Shown: piece after piece, positions 58,515 through 64,000 of the stretch
How the letters are laid out: the number at the start of each line of letters is the position of its first letter
Position numbering within the stretch: the stretch's first letter is position 1
Source: AC-32 sp963728765
GTDB lineage: Bacteria > Actinomycetota > Thermoleophilia > Gaiellales > Gaiellaceae
Length of the DNA: 64,000 bases
Direction of reading: 5' to 3'
Assembly (NCBI GenBank): GCA_963728765.1
Contig: CAVSKX010000005.1
Location: 124,001-188,000, forward strand
Program-made: the position numbers and the translations under genes
Notes under the pieces: generated by a model
The model's input: the letters and a program-made list of their open reading frames with translations, nothing else
What the model was told of the DNA's origin: nothing
Database searches by the model: none

Positions 58515-59069
58515 GTGATCGAGCTCGTCTACGAGACACACTCGACCTCGATGCACAACGAGCAGGGGATCGCGACGGGCTGGCTTCCGGGCGAGCTCTC
58601 CGAGCGCGGCCGCGAGCGGGCGCGCGAGCTCGGGCGTCGCCGCCGCGACGACGGAATCGACGTCGTGTTCAGCTCCGACCTGCGCCGGGCAGTCGAGACC
58701 GCCGAGCTCGCCTTCCAGGGCAGCGAGATCCCGCGCTACCAGGATGCGCGGCTTCGCGAGTGCAACTACGGCGACCTCAACGGAGCGCCGACCGCCGAGG
58801 TGAGGGCGACGAGGCTCGACCGAATCGAGACGCCGTTTCCGAGCGGCGAGAGCTATCGCGACGTCGTCGCCCGCACGCGCGCGTTCCTCGTAGACCTGAT
58901 GCGGGAGCACGACGGCGAGCGGGTGCTTGTGATCGCCCACGCCGCGAACCGTTGGGCGATCCAGCATCTACTCAACGGGACGCCGCTCGCTGACGTGATC
59001 GAGGAGCCGTTCGAGTGGCAGCCTGGATGGGAGTACGTGCTCGACCAACGAGCGGCGACTATTCTCTAG
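58515..59069 (+). CDS. Histidine phosphatase-family protein with altered active-site motif
   Basis: A 184-residue protein. GWLPGELSERGRERARELGR, VVFSSDLRRAVETAELAF, RLRECNYGDLNG, PFPSGESYRDVVARTRAF and VLVIAHAANRWAIQHLL follow the phosphoglycerate mutase-like fold. The usual Arg-His-Gly at the N-terminus reads ETHSTS: the His is kept but the preceding Arg is Thr. The second His (IAHAANR) is present. Activity may be altered. It ends two bases before hmgA. Confidence 0.78.
   Translation: MIELVYETHSTSMHNEQGIATGWLPGELSERGRERARELGRRRRDDGIDVVFSSDLRRAVETAELAFQGSEIPRYQDARLRECNYGDLNGAPTAEVRATRLDRIETPFPSGESYRDVVARTRAFLVDLMREHDGERVLVIAHAANRWAIQHLLNGTPLADVIEEPFEWQPGWEYVLDQRAATIL
59060..59065 (+). promoter_or_regulatory. 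Leaderless-type -10 box for hmgA
   Basis: TATTCT, 6 bases before GTG 59072, inside the end of the phosphatase gene. Confidence 0.5.
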
Positions 59070-59071
59070 CC

Positions 59072-60280
59072 GTGCCGACGTACCAGGTCCGAGGCAACGT
59101 CCCCAAGAAGCGCCACGTCCAGTTCCGGGACAACGGCAGGCTGCTGACCGAAGAGGTCATGGGCCTCGAGGGCTTCTCGGGGAACGAGTCGATCCTCTAC
59201 CACCTGACCTCCCCGTGCCGCGTCACGAAAGTCGGCGAGTTCGAGCCGATCGAGCGCGACGAGTGGGTTCCGGACGGCCACCAGCACCGGCACTTCGGGA
59301 CGATGAGCATCGACGCGGAGGGCGATGCGATCACCGGCCGCAAGCTGCTGATGTGGAACGACGACGTCGAGATCTGGCTCTGCCGTCCCGACGACGAGAT
59401 GGACTACTTCTTCCGCAACGGCGAGGGTGACGAGGTGATCTTCGTCCACGAGGGGTCGGGCACGCTCGAGACGATCTTCGGCGACCTGCCGTACGCCGAG
59501 GGCGACTACATCGTCGTCCCGCGCGGCACGACGTATCGCTTCCGGCCCGAATCCGAGCAGCGGTACCTCGTCTTCGAGTCACCTGGCCTGATCGAGATCC
59601 CGCGGCGCTACCGCAACGAGTACGGGCAGCTGCTCGAGCACGCGCCCTTCTACCATCGCGACATCCACCCGCCGACCGACTTGCAGACGCACCGCGACAC
59701 GGGGGAGTTCCGGGTCAAGGTGCGAATCCGCGACGGCTACCAGACGTACCTCCTCGACTATCACCCGTTCGACGTCGTCGGCTGGGACGGCTACGTCTAC
59801 CCGTGGACATTCTCGATCCACGACTTCGAGCCGATCACCGGGCGGATCCACATGCCGCCGCCGAGCCACCAGACCTTCGAGGGACGCAACTTCGTTATCT
59901 GCTCGTTCTGTCCGCGCAAGCTGGACTTCGACCCGATGGCGATCCCGATCCCGTACCACCACTCGAACCTGAACTCCGAGGAGATGATCTATTACGTCTC
60001 CGGCAACTTCTCCTCGCGGCGCGGGATCGACATCGGCTCGGTGACGCTGCACCCCTCGGGAATCCCGCACGGCCCGCACCCGGGCCTGGCGGAAAAGTCG
60101 ATCGGCGCGACCGAGACGCACGAGCTCGCTGTGATGTGCGACACGTTCCATCCGCTGCGGTTGACGAAGCTCGCGAAGGGGCTCGACGACGGCGAGTACG
60201 CGTACTCGTGGCTCGAGGAGCGCGTGCCGGCGGGAGGCTCCCCCGACGACGATCCCGCCGGGGTCACCTCCCACTTCTAG
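59072..60280 (+). CDS. hmgA: Homogentisate 1,2-dioxygenase
   Basis: A 402-residue cupin-type iron dioxygenase. VPRGTTYRFRPES, FEGRNFVICSFCPRKLDFDP, PIPYHHSNLNSEEMIYYVSG and TLHPSGIPHGPHPG include the iron-binding His and Glu residues. It opens the homogentisate ring to maleylacetoacetate. HppD upstream makes its substrate. It is slightly shorter than the proteobacterial enzymes (about 430-440). GTG 59072 is set by the -10 box and matches the family N-terminus (YQVRGNVPKKRHVQFR). Confidence 0.92.
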   Translation: MPTYQVRGNVPKKRHVQFRDNGRLLTEEVMGLEGFSGNESILYHLTSPCRVTKVGEFEPIERDEWVPDGHQHRHFGTMSIDAEGDAITGRKLLMWNDDVEIWLCRPDDEMDYFFRNGEGDEVIFVHEGSGTLETIFGDLPYAEGDYIVVPRGTTYRFRPESEQRYLVFESPGLIEIPRRYRNEYGQLLEHAPFYHRDIHPPTDLQTHRDTGEFRVKVRIRDGYQTYLLDYHPFDVVGWDGYVYPWTFSIHDFEPITGRIHMPPPSHQTFEGRNFVICSFCPRKLDFDPMAIPIPYHHSNLNSEEMIYYVSGNFSSRRGIDIGSVTLHPSGIPHGPHPGLAEKSIGATETHELAVMCDTFHPLRLTKLAKGLDDGEYAYSWLEERVPAGGSPDDDPAGVTSHF

Positions 60281-60352
60281 TCCTGCTTGGTCCTCGCTCT
60301 CGAGTTCCGCCACGATCCGTCCGTCGCGGTCATCAACCAGCAAGAGCGGCAT
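60281..60352 (-). pseudogene. Possible truncated gene 5' fragment
   Basis: From ATG 60352 on the minus strand the frame reads MPLLLVDDRDGRIVAELESE, a plausible protein N-terminus. It then runs antisense into hmgA, where coding signal is lost. It may be the remnant of a gene cut at the hmgA 3' end; chance is not excluded. The rest of the 179-base spacer up to 60459 shows nothing else. Confidence 0.25.
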
Positions 60353-60459
60353 ACGTCAGCACGTCGCGGACGGTTCGACGCCACCGGCGCGGTGGTGGGC
60401 GAATCCCCACAGAACGCCCACCCGCGGCCCACGCCGCGGCGTAAAGGGTTCCGAGGTAG

Positions 60460-60717
60460 ATGGACAGGCTCACGATTCATGCGGCCAGCCCCGAGACCGG
60501 ACACGCGATGCTCGCAGCGCTGTCCGGCTTTCGGGCCGAGCTGCTGCAGAGCTCCGAGGGCTGCCAGGTCGTCGTCACCCTCGGCAGAGACGACGCCGAG
60601 ATAACGGCCGTGCTCAGCGCTCTCGAGGGGTACGTGACCGAGCGGTCGAGCGGCCCTGCGCGTGTGGAACTGAACGGGCGGGCCTACGTCATGCACCCCG
60701 CGCCGGAAGCCGACTGA
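60460..60717 (+). CDS. Small hypothetical protein
   Basis: An 85-residue soluble protein beginning MDRLTIHAASPETGHAMLAA. The alternation of beta-like and helical segments (LQSSEGCQVVVTLGRDDAEI, TAVLSALEGYV, ARVELNGRAYVM) suggests a small alpha/beta fold. No family is recognised. ATG 60460 has GTTCCGAGGT upstream. Its 3' end overlaps the convergent ROK kinase gene by 29 bases. Confidence 0.55.
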   Translation: MDRLTIHAASPETGHAMLAALSGFRAELLQSSEGCQVVVTLGRDDAEITAVLSALEGYVTERSSGPARVELNGRAYVMHPAPEAD

Positions 60718-61657
60718 GCGCAGCGAGCCCGAGCAGCGGGGCGGCGTCGCCGAGCCGTGCCTGCTCGACGATGGTGCCGGCTGCGAGGTCAGGCAGCACG
60801 CGCTCCTCGAGGCTTGCCCGGACGGCCTCGAGCAGCGTCTCGCCCCACGCGGCCGCCACTCCGCCGCCGAGGCGAAGCGTCCCGGGATCCCAGGCCGCGA
60901 CGAGGGCTGCGGCGGCAAAGCCGATCGCGTCGAGCGCGTCGCTCAGGACCTCGGCGGCCCAGCCATCGGTGGCGGCCTGCTCGAGCAGCTCCACGGGCGT
61001 CGACGCCGGCCGTCCGGCCGCCGTGAAGCGGTCGATGATCCCGCCCCAGGAGCCGTAGGCCTCGGCGCAGCCCCGCTTGCCACAGCGGCAGGCGAGGCCG
61101 TCGTCGCGGAAGCGCAGGTGGCCGACTTCCCCCGCATGCGGTTGCGCCGAGGCGACGACGCCGTCTCGCGCAAAGCGGCCGGCGACCCCGGTGCCGACCT
61201 GCAGGAGCGCGAGCGTCCCACCGTCGGCCTCGCCGACGGTCGCGGCGACGAGGTCGTTGACGAAGACGCGCGGTCGCGGGCTCAGCAGCTCGGCCAGCGG
61301 CGTGTCGCGTAGGGGAAGGTTGACGGCGTAGCGCACGGAGCCGCGCTCGGCGTCGACGAGGCCTGCGATGGAGAGGCCCCAGTCCGTCTTCCCCGAGACG
61401 AGGCGCGAGACCTGGGCGACGAGGCCGTCGAGCTCGGGCGAGACCGGCTCACGCGTAAGCCCCTCGACCTTCCCGTCCACGACGAGACCGGACTTGATCG
61501 CCGAGCCGCCGACGTCGACCGCGAAGAACTGAGGAGGCTGTGACGAAACAGTGGCGAGGCCCTCGGGCCGCGCTGCTCGCCCCGCTGCTGCGTCCTCAGT
61601 CGCGCCCGTACCTTTCAGGTACGAACGCTCCCTGCGTCCTTGCCTCGGAACGACCAT
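60689..61657 (-). CDS. ROK-family sugar kinase
   Basis: A 322-residue protein. FFAVDVGGSAIKSGLVVDGK is the ATP-binding motif, LLQVGTGVAGRF and HAGEVGHLRFRDDG follow, and CRCGKRGCAEAYGSWGG is the ROK zinc motif. Its operon with nagA and murQ suggests glucose, GlcNAc or MurNAc as substrate. The only start codon before the ATP motif is ATG 61657, giving an unusual 45-residue basic/Ala-rich N-terminal extension. Confidence 0.85.
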   Translation of the reverse strand: MVVPRQGRRERSYLKGTGATEDAAAGRAARPEGLATVSSQPPQFFAVDVGGSAIKSGLVVDGKVEGLTREPVSPELDGLVAQVSRLVSGKTDWGLSIAGLVDAERGSVRYAVNLPLRDTPLAELLSPRPRVFVNDLVAATVGEADGGTLALLQVGTGVAGRFARDGVVASAQPHAGEVGHLRFRDDGLACRCGKRGCAEAYGSWGGIIDRFTAAGRPASTPVELLEQAATDGWAAEVLSDALDAIGFAAAALVAAWDPGTLRLGGGVAAAWGETLLEAVRASLEERVLPDLAAGTIVEQARLGDAAPLLGLAALSRLPARGA

Positions 61658-61696
61658 CGCACCCCGAGAGCGTGCACCGTTCCGCCAAAGCCTCCA

Positions 61697-62773
61697 CTAC
61701 CGGGCAAGCGTGACTTTGCTCAGCCCCACCGGGTGATCCGGGTCGAGGCCCCGCGCCCGCGCGAGCGCCGCGGCGAACAGCTGCCCGGGCACCACGGAGA
61801 GCAGCGGCGAGAGCAGCGGCACCGGTGGCTTGGGCACCGGCAGCGAGTAGGCGGCGCCAACGAGCCGGTCGGCGGCGTCCCCGCTCGCGACCAGGGCCGC
61901 GCCGACGGCGTGCACCCGGTCGGCGGCCTCGACGACCGCCGGCAGCGTCTCGTCGTCGGACGCGATCGTCCAGACCGGGAAGAGCGGGTCGAGCGCCGCG
62001 ACGGGGCCGTGCTGCAGCGCGGTCGCCGTCAGGGGCTCCGCGGCGACGCGGCAGGTCTCGAGCAGCTTCAGCGCGATCTCGCGCGCGGTCGCGAACTCGA
62101 TTCCGCGTCCGACCACGAACATCCGGCCAACCGACGCGAACGACAAGGCGACCGTCCGGACGCGCGGCTCGAGGGTCGGCATCAGCTCTTCGAGCAGGTC
62201 GGCAGTCGCGCGAATGCCGTCGGCGAACTGCCGCCCCTCGCCGGCCGCGTAGGCGGCGAAGAGGCCCAGCGCCGCAATCTGGTTGAGGTAGGTCTTCGAG
62301 GCCGCGACCGCCCGCTCCGGCCCGGCGGCGAGCGGCAGGACCTCCTCGGCTTCCCCTGCGAGGTCGGAGCTGACGTCGTTCGTCAGCGCGACGGTGTACC
62401 CGCCCGCCTTCCGAGCGCGCCCGAGGTAGTCGATCACGTCGGGCGTGCGGCCGGATTGCGAGAGCGCGATCACCGTCGAGCCGCTCATATCGAGCCCGGC
62501 GTCGTAGTACGCCGTCAGCGCGATCGAGTCGCGGAGGGCGGTCCAGCGAGGCAGCAGGCCGAAGGCGTAGACGCCGTACGAGGTCGCGTTGTCGGACGAG
62601 CCGTGGCCGACCATGCGCACGGTCGTGGCACTGCGCTCTCTGGCCGTCGTCGCGACCCTTGCGTAGTCGCGCTCGTGCTCGAGCAGCGCCCGCAGCGCCT
62701 GCGGCTGCTGCCGGATCTCCGTCAGGAACTCTGCGCCGCCGCCGTCCGGAGGAACCGGCTCAGGCAACGACAC
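61697..62773 (-). CDS. Tandem-SIS sugar isomerase/deaminase (NagB-II/AgaS-like)
   Basis: About 358 residues with two SIS domains: VRMVGHGSSDNATSYGVYAF and VIALSQSGRTPDVIDYLGRA in the first, MFVVGRGIEFATAREIALKL and TALQHGPVAALDP in the second, as in the isomerase half of GlmS. There is no glutaminase domain. Next to nagA it probably deaminates glucosamine-6-phosphate to fructose-6-phosphate. GTG 62773 gives a 14-base overlap with nagA; TTG 62767 is an alternative. Confidence 0.85.
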   Translation of the reverse strand: MSLPEPVPPDGGGAEFLTEIRQQPQALRALLEHERDYARVATTARERSATTVRMVGHGSSDNATSYGVYAFGLLPRWTALRDSIALTAYYDAGLDMSGSTVIALSQSGRTPDVIDYLGRARKAGGYTVALTNDVSSDLAGEAEEVLPLAAGPERAVAASKTYLNQIAALGLFAAYAAGEGRQFADGIRATADLLEELMPTLEPRVRTVALSFASVGRMFVVGRGIEFATAREIALKLLETCRVAAEPLTATALQHGPVAALDPLFPVWTIASDDETLPAVVEAADRVHAVGAALVASGDAADRLVGAAYSLPVPKPPVPLLSPLLSVVPGQLFAAALARARGLDPDHPVGLSKVTLAR

Positions 62774-63851
62774 GCGCCTCGCCTCCGAGCCACACGCGCT
62801 CGATCTCGAGGTTGTCGTCGAGCACGACCAGGTCTGCGGGCAGGCCCACCGCGAGCCGGCCGAGATCGGGTTGGGCGAGGATCGTCGCCGGGACCTGCGT
62901 CGCGGCGGCAACGGCCTCCGCCAGCGGGATGCCGAGCCCGTGCAGGTTGCGGACGGCGTCGATCATCGTGAGCGCGCTGCCGGCGAGCACGTCGTCGAGC
63001 CCGCGGGCGACGCCGTTCCGGACCTCGATCGCCGAGCCGCCCAGCACGTACGAGCCGTCGCCCATGCCGGCAGCCGCGACCGCGTCGGTCACGAGGGAGA
63101 CGCGCCCGGCCGCCGACTTCCAGACCATCCTCGCGGTCTCCTCGGCCAGGTGGACGCCGTCGAGGATGATCTGCACGACGACGTCGTCGCGGGCGAGCGC
63201 CGCGCCGGCGAGGCCGGGGTCGCGGTGGCGAAACGGCCGCATCGCGTTGAAGAGGTGCGTCACGGCGCGGACGCCGCGGTCGAACGCATGCGCAGCCTCC
63301 TCGGCCGTCGCGTCCGTGTGCCCGCAGGACACGGCAACCCCTTCGAGGAGGAGGCGGCCGATCAGCTCGTCGGCTCCGGGGAGTTCGGGGGCGAGCGTCA
63401 TCAGTCGGACCGGCCCCGCGCCGAGCAGTCGCTCGAGCAGCGCCGGATCGGGGTCGCGGCGCGCCGACAGCGGATGGATCCCGATCCGCTTCTCCGACAG
63501 GAACGGGCCCTCGAGGTGGACGCCGAGGATCCGGGCGCCTCCTGCTTCCGCGGGCACGTTCCCGAGCGCTGCGAGCAGGTCCTCCTCGGGCGCCGAGATG
63601 AAGGTGGGGAGGTACGCGGTGACACCGGTCTCCAGCAGCGCGTCGCCCGCGCGCCGGTAGCCGTCCGCGTCCGCGCCCATCAGGTCGACTCCGGCGAAGC
63701 CGTTCACCTGGAGGTCGACGAAGCCGGGCGCGGCGATCCCGCTGCCGTTCGGCCCCTCGAGCCCGTACGCGCCGACGAGGCCGTCGACGACCTCGACGTC
63801 GCCACGCACGAGCGTGCCGTCGACGACCGCGGCTTCGACGCCGAGCCTCAT
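62760..63851 (-). CDS. nagA: N-acetylglucosamine-6-phosphate deacetylase
   Basis: A 363-residue amidohydrolase. GFVDLQVNGFAGVDLM, GVHLEGPFLSEKRIGIH, VSCGHTDATAEEAAHAF, VTHLFNAMRPFRHRDPG and SLVTDAVAAAGMGDG are the metal and substrate sites of NagA in order. It deacetylates GlcNAc-6-P from cell-wall or chitin recycling. ATGA overlap with the murQ end shows one operon: murQ, nagA, SIS enzyme, and perhaps the ROK kinase 39 bases further. Confidence 0.93.
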   Translation of the reverse strand: MRLGVEAAVVDGTLVRGDVEVVDGLVGAYGLEGPNGSGIAAPGFVDLQVNGFAGVDLMGADADGYRRAGDALLETGVTAYLPTFISAPEEDLLAALGNVPAEAGGARILGVHLEGPFLSEKRIGIHPLSARRDPDPALLERLLGAGPVRLMTLAPELPGADELIGRLLLEGVAVSCGHTDATAEEAAHAFDRGVRAVTHLFNAMRPFRHRDPGLAGAALARDDVVVQIILDGVHLAEETARMVWKSAAGRVSLVTDAVAAAGMGDGSYVLGGSAIEVRNGVARGLDDVLAGSALTMIDAVRNLHGLGIPLAEAVAAATQVPATILAQPDLGRLAVGLPADLVVLDDNLEIERVWLGGEARVVA

Positions 63852-64000
63852 GCCTCGAGCGCCGATCCGATATCGCCGCCCGCGCGCTCCAGCCTGGCGC
63901 GCGCCTCGCCGGTGTCAATCTCCTTGAGCAGTGCGACGACGGCGACCTTCGCGCTGCCGTCCGCGGCCGCGAGCGCGGTCTCCGCCTCGTCCTCGGACAC
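63848..64000 (-). CDS. murQ: N-acetylmuramic acid 6-phosphate etherase, C-terminal part (window edge)
   Basis: Fifty residues are visible, ending EARARLERAGGDIGSALEA. With SAKVAVVALLKEIDTGEARA they match the C-terminal helices of MurQ, which splits MurNAc-6-P into GlcNAc-6-P and lactate. The product feeds NagA. The gene continues beyond base 64000. The identification rests on a short segment plus context. Confidence 0.6.
   Translation of the reverse strand: MSEDEAETALAAADGSAKVAVVALLKEIDTGEARARLERAGGDIGSALEA

Overview
The window is high-GC (about 70% by eye), densely packed bacterial DNA with strongly GC-biased third codon positions, many GTG starts, and operons joined by ATGA, GTGA or TGATG overlaps. 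A PimA-like glycosyltransferase, the style of the LuxR, ECF and MarR regulators, a CarH-like B12 photoreceptor and widespread leaderless-type promoters suggest a soil actinobacterium, possibly from a deep lineage such as Thermoleophilia/Gaiellales. That placement is inference. No rRNA, tRNA, CRISPR array, transposase or phage gene was seen.

Layout. 0-2.5 kb: end of an APC permease, a sulfotransferase and a secreted CAP protein. 2.5-4.9 kb: divergent histidine kinase/response regulator pair with a structured intergenic region. 4.9-11 kb: histone-deacetylase-like hydrolase, a plsC/5'-3' exonuclease/DUF6457 operon, a type IA topoisomerase and a primary-type sigma factor. 11.1-21.5 kb: a large peptide ABC transporter locus with two binding-protein/permease modules, one ATPase pair and a cytoplasmic NlpC/P60 peptidase, resembling murein-peptide recycling. 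21.5-30.1 kb: LuxR-type regulators (one MalT-like), an HD-GYP protein in visibly lower-GC DNA, a deaminase and a patatin-like lipase. 30.1-33.2 kb: glycosyltransferase, flippase-like membrane protein and glycerate kinase. 33.2-38.4 kb: a signalling island with three cyclic-nucleotide-binding proteins (one fused to an MFS transporter), an ECF sigma factor with a small partner, a cytoplasmic subtilase, a GAF protein and a tiny His-rich repeat protein. 38.4-43.7 kb: xseAB, a coiled-coil membrane protein, a UbiA-like/UbiE-like pair and small orphans. 44-47.3 kb: MarR, fasciclin/DUF378, CarH-like regulator, proline dehydrogenase. 47.3-51.6 kb: methyltransferase, SDR, two transporters. 51.6-60.3 kb: tyrosine/homogentisate catabolism genes mixed with a CDF transporter, a sarcosine-oxidase-like enzyme, a secreted propeller and a histidine phosphatase. 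60.4-64 kb: amino-sugar (GlcNAc/MurNAc) salvage operon.

Working together. The Dpp/NlpC locus and the nagA/SIS/ROK/murQ operon both point to recycling of cell-wall fragments. HppD, HmgA and an FAH-family hydrolase cover most of the homogentisate route.

Three sequence-level signals are not explained by gene content. (1) A TAGNNT-type -10 box lies almost always 6-7 bases before the start codon, implying widespread leaderless mRNAs. (2) An intergenic bipartite palindromic repeat of about 55-65 bp, centred on GGCAAAGCC and CGCAAGCG, occurs six times. (3) Gene 3' ends are duplicated about 100 bp downstream around palindromes; the clearest case is hppD, where a 39-base end recurs with only synonymous differences.
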